Assembly (NCBI RefSeq): GCF_016598615.1
Contig: NZ_CP066831.1
Span: forward strand, 10,963,223-11,027,222
Source: Streptomyces liliifuscus
GTDB lineage: Bacteria; Actinomycetota; Actinomycetes; Streptomycetales; Streptomycetaceae
Direction: 5' to 3'
DNA: 64,000 nucleotides
In this document: positions 8,931 through 16,253 of the stretch, piece after piece
Numbering within the stretch: the first letter of the stretch is position 1
How the letters are laid out: the number at the start of each line of letters is the position of its first letter
Position numbers and translations under genes: made by a program
Notes under the pieces: generated by a model
The model's database searches: none
Seen by the model: only the letters and a program-made list of their open reading frames with translations
What the model was told of the DNA's origin: nothing

Positions 8931-9407
8931 ATGTCCTCACGATCCGGCGCCGATCTCGCCCTGCTGCTCCTGGGCAGCTATCGCAATCTGGTGGACGAAG
9001 TGGTCCGGGAGCTGGCGACCCGGGGATACCCCGACGCCCGGCCGTCGCACGAGTACGCGATCCGGGCCATCCGAGCCGGCGCCGACAGCGCCTCGGACTT
9101 GGCCCGCAGACTCGCCATCACCAAGCAGGCCGCGGCGAAGACGATCGCCGCGCTCGTCGAACGCGGGTACGTCACCACCGAGACCGACCCCGCCGACAGC
9201 CGCCGCAAGAACATCCGGATCACCGATCACGGGATCGGGCTGATCACCGAGGGCACGGCGATCTTCGACGAGGTGCGGGCCCGCTGGGAAGTGCGCCTGG
9301 GCGCCGCCGAACTCGCCGAGCTGGAAACGCAGCTCGCCCAATTCGTCGGCGACTCGCCCATCAACCTCGACGCTCCGGGCTGGGCGGCGGGACAGGAACT
9401 GCGCTAG
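8931..9407 (+). CDS. MarR-family transcriptional regulator
   Basis: The 158-residue protein starts at ATG 8931 (GTG at 8925 is also possible). It has the MarR winged-HTH core: 'SASDLARRLAITKQAAAKTI' (recognition helix), 'LVERGYVTTETDPADSRRKN' (wing with the conserved D.R), and flanking dimerisation helices at both ends. MarR dimers bind pseudo-palindromes and release on ligand binding. The operator at 8862-8901 lies directly upstream and between this gene and the divergent hydrolase, so autoregulation and control of the hydrolase are expected. Its stop codon abuts the stop of the converging recQ-like gene (CTAGCTAG), leaving no intergenic terminator space. Confidence 0.88.
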   Translation: MSSRSGADLALLLLGSYRNLVDEVVRELATRGYPDARPSHEYAIRAIRAGADSASDLARRLAITKQAAAKTIAALVERGYVTTETDPADSRRKNIRITDHGIGLITEGTAIFDEVRARWEVRLGAAELAELETQLAQFVGDSPINLDAPGWAAGQELR

Positions 9408-11084
9408 CTAGGAGACCGTCTTGAGCAGGTTCTTCTCCAGGATCACCGGCAGGGATAGGGTGCGGTAGCCGACCGAGGCGAACAGGACGGTGAGCCGGCC
9501 GTCCTCCTCGCTGAGCACCTCGCCGTCGCCCCACTGGGGGTGGTGGACGCTGGTACCGGGCGGGAACGGGTGGTCGTGGCGTACGGGTGAGGCGGCGCGG
9601 AGGCGGGCCCGGCCGGGGACCGCGTCGACTCTCCCGCCGGTGGGTCGCTGCTCGCACCGGTCGCAGTTGCCGCAGGGCGAGTTGAGGCGTTCGCCGAAGT
9701 AGCCGAGAAGGAAACGCCGTCGGCAGCCGGTGGTCTCGGCCAGGCCGCGCATCATGTCGACCCGGGAGCGTTCCATGCTCTCGTGGGCGAGGGCCGACTC
9801 GACTGCCCTGGCGGCGACTTGCTCCGCGTCGGCCCCGGGCACGGGGACCACCTTGCCGCGTTCGGTGGTGACGCCTCCGGCGCTCTCCAGGAGGTTGAGG
9901 ATCGCGGTCAGCCGGGCGGCGGACAGCCCGGTCTCCTCCTGAAGTTCCGCCGGTGTCACGGGAGTCGCGCGGTCCCGTACGCGTCGGGAGACATCGGCGA
10001 TGGTGTCCGGGTCGGGGCGGCCGGTGGAGAAGAACCGCTGCAGGGCCAGGTCCTCGACGCGGTAGTGCAGGACGGCCCGGGACTCCTCGCCGTCGCGGCC
10101 CGCCCGGCCTATCTCCTGGTAGTAGGCGTCGAGGGAACCGGGCACCGAGGCGTGCAGCACGAACCGTACGTCGGGCTTGTCGATGCCCATGCCGAAGGCC
10201 GACGTGGCCACCACCACGTCCAACTCGCCGCCGAGGAAGCGGTCATGGACCGCGCTGCGCTCGGCCGACCGGCTGCCCGCGTGGTACGCGGCGGCGCTCA
10301 GGCCGAGTTCGCCCAGCTCGGCGGCGTACGCTTCGGCGTCCTTGCGGGTGGCGACGTAGACGATGCCCGGCTTGGGCTCGGCCGCCGCCCGCTCGACCAC
10401 GGCACGCCGCTTGGCCGCGTCGTCGAGGAAACGGGTGACCTCCAGGCGGATGTTGGGCCGGTCGAACCCGGCCACCACCTCGCGGACCTTGCGCATACCG
10501 AGCTGCTCGACGATGTCGGCGCGCACGGGGGCGGCGGCGCTGGCGGTGAGGGCGAGGATCGGCGGGCGCCCGACGCGCTCGGCGGCCTGCCGGAGCCTGA
10601 GGTAGTCGGGCCGGAACTCGTGGCCCCAGGAGGACACGCAGTGCGCCTCGTCCACGACGAAGAGGGACGGTCCGAGCGTGGCGAGCCGCTCCAGCACGTC
10701 CTGCTTGGCGAGTTGCTCCGGGGCGAGGAAGAGGAACCGGGCGGTTCCGTCGCCCACGCTCTCCCACGCCTGCTCGTTCTTCGCCCTGGACATCGACGAG
10801 TTGACGGCGACGGCCGGCTGTCCGCCGTTGCGCAGGAGCCCGGCGATCTGGTCCCGCTGGAGGGCGATCAGCGGCGACACGACGACCGTCGGCCCACCGA
10901 GCAGCGTGCCCGGCACCTGGTACACCGCCGACTTGCCCGAGCCGGTCGGCATCACCACCATGGCATCCCGCCCCCGCATGACCGCCTTCATCGCGGTGAG
11001 CTGCCCGGGACGCAACACGTCCCATCCGAAGGCCTCCCGCGCGGCTCTGCGGAGACGACGGGCGACGAACAGGCTGATCGGCAA
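9408..11084 (-). CDS. RecQ-family ATP-dependent DNA helicase
   Basis: A 558-residue superfamily 2 helicase. Visible motifs: motif 0 'FGWDVLRPGQLTAMKAVMRG', Walker A 'VMPTGSGKSAVYQVP', Walker B 'FVVDEAHCVSSWGHEFR' including the RecQ aromatic loop, 'LALTASAA', motif V 'VVATSAFGMGIDKPDVRFV', motif VI 'QEIGRAGRDG', then an RQC-like region with a zinc cluster ('CRRRFLLGYFGE', 'CGNCDRC') and a C-terminal beta domain typical of actinobacterial members. It unwinds 3'-overhang and branched DNA in recombination and repair. TTG 11084 is preferred because AGGAG lies 6-7 bases upstream; a GTG at 11108 would lack one. RecQ-like genes are common in Streptomyces arms beside core recQ copies. Confidence 0.88.
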   Translation of the reverse strand: MPISLFVARRLRRAAREAFGWDVLRPGQLTAMKAVMRGRDAMVVMPTGSGKSAVYQVPGTLLGGPTVVVSPLIALQRDQIAGLLRNGGQPAVAVNSSMSRAKNEQAWESVGDGTARFLFLAPEQLAKQDVLERLATLGPSLFVVDEAHCVSSWGHEFRPDYLRLRQAAERVGRPPILALTASAAAPVRADIVEQLGMRKVREVVAGFDRPNIRLEVTRFLDDAAKRRAVVERAAAEPKPGIVYVATRKDAEAYAAELGELGLSAAAYHAGSRSAERSAVHDRFLGGELDVVVATSAFGMGIDKPDVRFVLHASVPGSLDAYYQEIGRAGRDGEESRAVLHYRVEDLALQRFFSTGRPDPDTIADVSRRVRDRATPVTPAELQEETGLSAARLTAILNLLESAGGVTTERGKVVPVPGADAEQVAARAVESALAHESMERSRVDMMRGLAETTGCRRRFLLGYFGERLNSPCGNCDRCEQRPTGGRVDAVPGRARLRAASPVRHDHPFPPGTSVHHPQWGDGEVLSEEDGRLTVLFASVGYRTLSLPVILEKNLLKTVS

Positions 11085-11182
11085 AGGGACTCCTGGAGAA
11101 GGGTGCACGCGTCCGACGGAACCGGGTGGGCAGTGGTGGGTCTAGTGCCCGCGTCGTCGCGAAGCAGTCCGCTGGCCGGCGG

Positions 11183-11899
11183 TCAGTCGGCGGGGAGGAG
11201 CCACGCGTTGACGGGTTCTTCGACCCGCACCGTGATGTGTCCGGCGCCGAAGGCCTTCTTCAGGATGGGCTCGGCGACGGCGGGGTCGTCGACGCCCACG
11301 ACCACGGACGTCACGTCCAGCCCGACCATGCGCAGTTGGAAGGTACCGTCCCAGCGGGACATGTCCGCGCTGATCCGGCGTTGCAGAGCGACCAGTTCGG
11401 CGTGGTTGACGTCGGTGTCGTGCAGCCTGACCGTGACGCCCTTCTCGGCGGCCCCGCAGAGCGCGGCGTCGAAGGCGGCGGAGGGCATGCGGTAGATGTC
11501 GGCCGCCCGGGAGGCGACGGACATGCCGGTGTAGACGGCGAAGTAGCGGGCGTCGGAGGCCATCCGGTCGGCGTGGGCGACGGTCCGCTCCAGCGGAGAG
11601 TCCTCGGTGGCCTCGGGGAGGCTGCCAAGGGGCTGGGTGCCGGTGCAGGTGGTGGCGGGGGCCGGGGCGTGGGTGGGGTCCGGCTCGGCGACGGTGGTGG
11701 GCTCGGCGGGGCCAAGGGCCGAATCACCCGAATCGGCAGGCTTGACGGTCTTGGCAGGCTCGGTGGTGGACCCGGCGGCCACGGTCGGGACCGTCTCCGC
11801 GCCGGCGCTCGACCCTCCGAGCGTTCCCAGCGCCAGGGCGACGGCCGTCACGGCGGCACCCGTGGTCGCCCTGCTCCGTATGCTCGTACGGTTCCTCAT
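11183..11899 (-). CDS. Secreted protein with phospholipase-D-like trace (hypothetical)
   Basis: The 238-residue product starts at ATG 11899. Residues 1-36 are a signal peptide (basic MRNRTSIRSR, then a long hydrophobic Ala/Val/Leu core ending 'SSAGAE'). Residues ~40-80 are a Pro/Thr/Ala-rich low-complexity linker. The rest has one Cys pair ('TTCTGTQ', 'AALCGAA') and two 'V..HD.DVNHAELVALQ'/'VVVGVDDPAVAEPIL' segments that loosely recall the Rossmann-like strands of phospholipase D-type domains, but no HKD motif is present, so enzymatic activity is unlikely. I do not recognise the family with certainty. It faces away from the RecQ gene's start with 98 bp between them. Confidence 0.6.
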   Translation of the reverse strand: MRNRTSIRSRATTGAAVTAVALALGTLGGSSAGAETVPTVAAGSTTEPAKTVKPADSGDSALGPAEPTTVAEPDPTHAPAPATTCTGTQPLGSLPEATEDSPLERTVAHADRMASDARYFAVYTGMSVASRAADIYRMPSAAFDAALCGAAEKGVTVRLHDTDVNHAELVALQRRISADMSRWDGTFQLRMVGLDVTSVVVGVDDPAVAEPILKKAFGAGHITVRVEEPVNAWLLPAD

Positions 11900-11982
11900 G
11901 CCCCTATGGCGTGGGCGACCCCCCATCCGTTTCACCCGTCGTCCGGGATGGACGGGTTTCCCCGGTTCGCCACCGGGGTGCG

Positions 11983-12288
11983 TCAGCGCCGCCCGCCGAA
12001 CTCCCAGCCGTGGACCTCGATCTCGGCATACCCGTCCGGCGCCGGCACGGCGCGTGCCGTGTCCGGGTCCGGCGCCCGGAGCAGGGCCACCGTGCCCAGC
12101 CAGGTGACGCCGTCGTCGGACAACAGCGGCCCGTACGCGATCAGTCGCTCCCGGTCCTGCGGCACGGTGAGCTCGGCGGCCGGATCCGGACCGAGGCCCA
12201 GCACCAGATACCGGTCGCCGCCGGTCCGGCCGCCGGGGAACTCCCACATGGTGCGCCCCAGCAGGTTGCGCCACCGGCGCAGCAGCAC
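11983..12288 (-). pseudogene. YCII-domain protein, 5'-truncated
   Basis: The 101 codons read 'RRWRNLLGRTMWEFPGG', 'RYLVLGLGPDPAAELTV', 'IAYGPLLSDDGVTWLGTV' and end 'YAEIEVHGWEFGGRR'. This is the C-terminal half of the two-part YCII-like proteins of Streptomyces, where a first YCII ferredoxin-like domain precedes this one. The first half is gone: at ~12290 the sequence joins remnants of an unrelated gene on the other strand. It could still start at ATG 12288, but a half-protein is probably non-functional. Confidence 0.6.
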
Positions 12289-12301
12289 TGTCCGCGCACG
12301 C

Positions 12302-12720
12302 CGCTGCGCCGGTTCCTCGACCGCGAGCTGTCAGCCGGCGCTCTCTCCGCAAGAGCGTCCGCGCTCGGTACCAGGGCGAGCACATGGTCCTGCCCGGCCT
12401 CGGCGTCGGCGCCGAAGCCGGCACCGTGGGCACGGCGATCGACTACGGCTGCGTCTCGCGTTCACCGCGGCCGAGCCCGTCGACCCCGTCGCGAGCGCAG
12501 GCATCCTGCTCACTGGCACCCACGCCTCCGACGCGTTCGGGTGCATGCATGCAGTGGGCCAGGAACTCGTCGCACGGCTGCACGAGACGGTCCTGCGCCT
12601 CCAGCTCGACAACCGCGGGCTGCCGATGGACCGTGCCCACGACGAAGAGGAGGACCTGGCCCGGCTGCTGCTCGCCGCTGCCCGCGCGACCCGTGGTGCT
12701 GGTCGCCCGAGTTCGGCTTT
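12302..12720 (+). pseudogene. Frameshifted remnant of a conserved actinobacterial hypothetical protein
   Basis: Pieces in successive frames give 'PLRRFLDRELSAG', 'LPGLGVGAEAGTVGTAIDYG', 'RLAFTAAEPVDPVASAGILL', 'VGQELVARLHETVLRLQL' and 'LPMDRAHDEEEDLARLLLAA'. Together they resemble a common uncharacterised Streptomyces protein with the 'AGTVGTA.DY..RL' pattern. At least two frame breaks occur (about 12350 and 12460), and the 3' end is cut by the repeat arm that begins near 12741. A related short shard occurs at 61739-61935. Confidence 0.45.
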
Positions 12721-12740
12721 CACCGCTCGCGCACCCCGAA

Positions 12741-12919
12741 CTGGCTGTGACGTTGTTCAGCGGCCCCGGCATGTTGGCTTCGAGCGGCCCCAGTTGGTGG
12801 GTCGCACGGACGCATTGAGGGGCGGTGGGGCGAAATGGGCTCTGGCAGCGATCACGGGAAGCTGTCACGGTCGGTGAAGGGCGTGTTCGATTCCCATGTC
12901 TGAGCCGGGGGGCGCTGGG
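12741..12919. repeat. Left arm of long inverted repeat bounding the ISL3-type element
   Basis: Bases 12836-12919 match, in reverse complement, 15268-15349 over about 84 bp with only two or three differences (shared core GGCTCTGGCAGCGATCACGG). Outside that core a weaker match continues to 12741, pairing with 15375-15434 and carrying the GAGCAACGTCACAGCCA motif. Confidence 0.85.
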
Positions 12920-12951
12920 CGATCGTGGGCCGTGAGGGCGTTCCGTGTCTG

Positions 12952-13467
12952 TCAGGGGTGGTCGTGACGGCCCGCGAGGGATCCACCTATCCAGAAGGAC
13001 AGTTCCTTCTGATCTTTGCTCAGTGACCGTCGTATGGCGTTGACCAACTGCACCTGCGCCTGGGCGGGCGCACGATTGGCTTGGGCGAACTCCTCCGCGT
13101 TCAACGGATCACGCGACGGGTCGCGTGCCGGGTCACGCGCCACCTGGTCCAGGAACGTGCCGATGGCCTTGCCGAAGTTGTCGATCTCCGCCGCGACGGC
13201 GGCGGGGGCGACCAGGCTGGCACGGGTCAGGGCTGCACTCCACTCGCTCCAGTCGTAGTCCCATCCCTGTCGGCCGGCATGGGCACGGCTGATGGTCATC
13301 GTGAACTTGGCGTAGTGGCTGATCAGTTCCTGGTAAGCGATCAGTTGCCTATCCCGCAGCCACTGACGGTCCTGGGCCCGGTGCGTGACAATGCCCCCGA
13401 CCAGGACCCCGATCGTGGCGGACAGCGCCCCGGCGGCCGTTGTCATCAGTGTGTCCAGCAGTGCCAC
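12952..13467 (-). CDS. Membrane-anchored protein of unknown function, IS passenger
   Basis: The 171-residue protein has one N-terminal transmembrane helix (residues ~8-28, 'AGALSATIGVLVGGIVTH') followed by 'RAQDRQWLRDRQLIAYQELI' and a helical cytosolic domain. The run 'RDPARDPSRDPLN' is a charged linker. The layout (short TM helix, then 'W.RDRR..AY.E' and helices) is the same as the frameshifted gene at 51357-51898 and recalls the single-TM proteins around the NACHT gene. Such proteins are frequent and uncharacterised in Streptomyces accessory regions. Its place inside inverted repeats, downstream of a transposase on the same strand, suggests it travels with the element. Confidence 0.65.
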   Translation of the reverse strand: MALLDTLMTTAAGALSATIGVLVGGIVTHRAQDRQWLRDRQLIAYQELISHYAKFTMTISRAHAGRQGWDYDWSEWSAALTRASLVAPAAVAAEIDNFGKAIGTFLDQVARDPARDPSRDPLNAEEFAQANRAPAQAQVQLVNAIRRSLSKDQKELSFWIGGSLAGRHDHP

Positions 13468-13578
13468 CCGAGGCCCCGCATCCCCTGTCGCTCGAACGTC
13501 AGCGGCTCGAACCTACTGGTGACCAACCTCCGGTGACAATGCCCAACCTGCGTTGGCGCAGGCAGTCGTCGCGGCGGG

Positions 13579-15185
13579 TCACGCGAGCAGGATCATCTTC
13601 CGTAGGAGTTCGAATTCGGCGCGCCCATACAGCTGCCTCTTGATCTTTTTGATGCGGTTCACGGCGCCCTCGGTACCGCCCGAGCTCCAGCGGAGGGTGA
13701 GCCCGGCGGTGACGGCGTCGAGATCATTGGTGAGGCCGCGGGCGAAGCCGGTCAGGCCGGGCAGGTCCGCCGTAAGAGCCTCGTCGATCCAGGCGGGCAG
13801 GAGGACGCCAGTCTGCTGGGTGAGCATGTCACCGAAGTCACGGACGAGTTGGTGCGCGGTTGCCAGCTCGGGGCAGGTGTCCAGGACCGCTTTGAGCTGC
13901 TGGTGTTCGTCCTCGGTGAGCGAGGCTGGCCGGCGGATGAGCCAGCCGGTGACCTGCCGCGCGGTCGGCGGTGCCGGGGCGGCTGTGGGGTCCGGTGGGG
14001 CTGGTGAAGGCGGTGCCGCGCCCAGTCGCGCAGCGTGGAGTAGCTGCCCTGCCAGCCGCGTTCGGCAAGTTCGCGGTGCAGGACGGTGAGCGAGATACGG
14101 CCTCGGGCCTCGGCGATGCGTCGGGAGAGGTAGGTGTGGTGGACGTCGAGGCTGCTGCCGCGCCGGTGACGTCCCGGGGAGACCTGTTGCCATCCCTCGG
14201 CACGGGCGTACCGCTGCACGGTGTGACGGCCCCAGCCCAGGTGGCGGGCGATGGCCCGGATCCCCAAGCCCTGCTCCAACAGACCATGGACCAGGGCATG
14301 ATGGGCCTGCAGCCGCGCGGCGAGGCGGCCGTTGCCGTGCGCCGTTGCGGTACCGGGCGGTGGCTGTGCGGACGGGGCCGGCGCCGACGGGGCCGGCGCC
14401 GACGGCGGCGGGCTGAGACAGGAGCGGTGCGCGGCGACGCACTTCTCGACGGCCTGGCCCAGATTCATCCACAAATGGAAGCGATCTGCCACCTGGATCG
14501 CCTCCGGTGCGCCGACGGCGGCGCCCTCGGCGTAGGCACCGGCCCGGTCTCGGCACACGACCTCCACGCCGGGATGCGCGAGCAGCCACGTGGTCAGCGG
14601 TCCGGTATCCCGGCTGGGCAGCACGTCGACGACCCGGTGTGTCTCCCCGTCGGTGAGCACGGTCGCATAGGTGTGGCCGCGCTTGATCGCGAAGTCGTCC
14701 ACACCGAGTACACGCGGGGTGTCGTTCGACGGGTCGGGCATCGCCCGCACCCTGCTCAGCAGCCCCATCCGCCCCGCCGTGACGCCCAGCGCGGCGGCCA
14801 TGCGCGCTCCGGCGCGTCCACCCAGGGCCAGCGCGATCACGTTCAACAGTGCCCCCAGGCGATTGGTGCAGCGTGCGTATGCGCTGGTGAAGCCTGGAAT
14901 TTGCTCGGCGAACGTCCGCTGCGGGCACTGCGCGTTCGCGCAGACGAACCGACGGACCTCCAACGTGATCTCCACCTGCCGCGAGGCCAGCGGCACATCC
15001 TGCAACCGCCGCTGGTATCGGTCGTGCACCCGGGACGACGGAGTACCACACTTCGGGCACCGCCCGTCACGGCTCCGGCTACGGGCCCGCATGACCGTCA
15101 CCGTCGCGCCGCGCACCGCGGACTCGACGACCACAGCCACACCCGCGAACAGCACGTCCTGCCAGGAGAGTTCGCAACCGTCCAT
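13579..15185 (-). pseudogene. ISL3-family transposase, frameshifted
   Basis: Read from ATG 15185 the first frame gives the N-terminal zinc ribbon ('RCPKCGTPSSRVHDRY', then 'CANAQCPQRTF'), the DDE start 'VLGVDDFAIKRGHTYATVL', the second Asp in 'VCRDRAGAYAEGA', and 'VADRFHLWMNLGQAVEK'. Near 13985-14000 the frame breaks inside a C-rich run; the other frame continues to 13579 with 'LRWSSGGTEGAVNRIKKIKR', which holds the catalytic Glu, and ends 'AEFELLRKMILLA'. All catalytic segments exist but in two frames, so the gene is inactive unless the break is a sequence error. Joined, it would be ~530 residues. Confidence 0.85.
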
Positions 15186-15267
15186 GCCCAAGACGTCGAC
15201 CGCGACACGAGTCTCCAGCCCGCTCCACTAAGAGTTGAGGGAGCGTCACATATTGGCGGATACAACC

Positions 15268-15434
15268 CAGCGCACCCCGGCTCAGGCATGGGAATCGAAC
15301 ACGCCCTTCACCGACCGTGACAGCTTCCCGTGATCGCTGCCAGAGCCCACTTCAAGACGTCCGGAAGCCGCAAATTCTTCCCCAGCTGGCGCCACTTGAG
15401 ACCAACACGATGGAGCCACTGAGCAACGTCACAG
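15268..15434. repeat. Right arm of long inverted repeat
   Basis: Bases 15268-15349 are the near-perfect reverse complement of 12836-12919. Bases 15375-15434 (GGCGCCACTTGAGACCAACA, then GAGCCACTGAGCAACGTCAC) pair more weakly with 12741-12800. The coding start of the next small gene (ATG 15410) lies inside this arm. Confidence 0.8.
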
Positions 15435-15724
15435 CCAGGGAAAACGTCTGGGTGTTGGAGGCCACCATCTGGGCGGCACGAGCCGCCGAGCCTCACTGGC
15501 AGGAGCAGCTGAACACGCTGCGCTCGGTCGCAGCGTACGACCTGGAGACGCAGACGTGGCGGACGCGCCTCGGTGCTCTCGACCGGGCGGGACTGGAGAT
15601 GCTGCAGATCCTTCTCGATGCGGCGGGCCGGCACGGCACCGAAGTGCGCCTCGTACCGGTGGTGGTTCCGCCGCAGTGGAACGGCCCTGTCTTCGGCGGA
15701 TTCCGAACTGGCGGCCGTTCTTGA
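15410..15724 (+). CDS. Hypothetical protein starting inside the repeat arm
   Basis: A 104-codon frame from ATG 15410 to TGA 15724. The first dozen residues ('MEPLSNVTAREN') are encoded by the inverted-repeat sequence itself; the rest ('WVLEATIWAARAAEPHW', 'LRSVAAYDLETQTWRTRLGA', 'LILLDAAGRHGTEVRLVPVV'-like) has normal high-GC codon use and looks like real protein, mostly helical. The original start may have been replaced by the repeat. It ends exactly where the inverted repeat bounding the EACC1-caspase cassette begins (15724). I do not recognise the family. Confidence 0.4.
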   Translation: MEPLSNVTARENVWVLEATIWAARAAEPHWQEQLNTLRSVAAYDLETQTWRTRLGALDRAGLEMLQILLDAAGRHGTEVRLVPVVVPPQWNGPVFGGFRTGGRS

Positions 15725-15738
15725 GAGCCTGTGTCTGA
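15724..15738. repeat. Left copy of 15-bp inverted repeat bounding the EACC1-caspase pair
   Basis: AGAGCCTGTGTCTGA here has an exact reverse complement at 18243-18257. The two bracket a ~2.5-kb block containing only the EACC1 and caspase genes. The sequence resembles worn IS termini of the GAGCCTGT type. Confidence 0.7.
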
Positions 15739-15836
15739 GCCTGACGTGCCAATCGCCACAGCCGATCATGGGCCCGTGCTCGGTCAGCGGGCGCAACCTA
15801 CTGAGCGGTGCGAGACTGGTAGGGAGGCGAAGAGCC

Positions 15837-16253
15837 GTGGTCGATCAGCTGCGCATCGAAGTTCGCGACGCCGAGCGGTCCGACGGGGACGTCGAGTCAC
15901 TGCTCCGGGACTTGGACGGCCTGCGAGAAGACCTCCTCCAGCTCGATGTGGAGGACGTCGGGCGGCCCGACGCCGGCCCCGCTCCTCCAGGCAGCCGGTC
16001 AAGCGCCCTGGAACAGGTCAACGCCCTGCTCGTGACACTCACAGCTGCCCCGGCGCTGCTGCACCAGGTCGTCACGGTCGTCGGCAAGTGGCGCGGCCGC
16101 GCCCACGGACCGGCACCGGACGTATCACTCAGGATGGACGACAGGCGGCTCGAACTCCGCGGCGGCGACGCTGAAGACCAGCGCCGCATGGTGGCCCTAT
16201 GGCTCGATGCCTGTACGACGGCCGTCGAATCGAGGCAGACGGGCGATGGCTGA
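15837..16253 (+). CDS. Effector-associated constant component (EACC1-type) protein
   Basis: The 138-residue protein starts at GTG 15837 with AGGGAGG upstream. It reads 'VVDQLRIEVRDAERSDGDVE', 'LLRDLDGLREDLLQLDVEDV', a Pro-rich turn, 'ALEQVNALLVTLTAAPALLH', 'VVTVVGKWRGR' and 'VSLRMDDRRLELRGGDAEDQ'. This beta-helix-beta pattern with a central hydrophobic helix matches the EACC1 family described by Aravind and colleagues as the invariant partner of caspase, trypsin and other effectors in actinobacterial conflict systems. Its stop overlaps the start of the caspase gene by 8 bp, so the two are translationally coupled. By analogy it would gate or localise the protease; that is inference. Confidence 0.75.
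   Translation: MVDQLRIEVRDAERSDGDVESLLRDLDGLREDLLQLDVEDVGRPDAGPAPPGSRSSALEQVNALLVTLTAAPALLHQVVTVVGKWRGRAHGPAPDVSLRMDDRRLELRGGDAEDQRRMVALWLDACTTAVESRQTGDG

Larger units (their letters stand above)
12836..15349 (-). mobile_element. ISL3-type insertion element with long inverted ends and a passenger gene
   Basis: A 2.5-kb unit is bounded by ~84-bp inverted repeats (12836-12919 and 15268-15349). It contains a frameshifted ISL3-family transposase (13579-15185) and, between the transposase and the left end, a 171-codon membrane-anchored protein gene (12952-13467). Typical ISL3 elements are 1.3-1.7 kb with 15-40 bp ends, so both the size and the long arms are unusual. No 8-bp target duplication is visible at the outer ends, so the copy is old or the arms came from a different event. 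Confidence 0.7.

Noticed and set aside
9783..11495. A 570-codon plus-strand frame opposite RecQ
   Set aside because: Gly/Val/Asp-rich antisense shadow of the helicase gene.
13971..15320. A 449-codon plus-strand frame across the ISL3 transposase
   Set aside because: Antisense shadow; the transposase motifs lie on the minus strand.
12829..15357. Target-site duplication for the ISL3-type element
   Set aside because: The 8 bases outside the two arms do not match each other.
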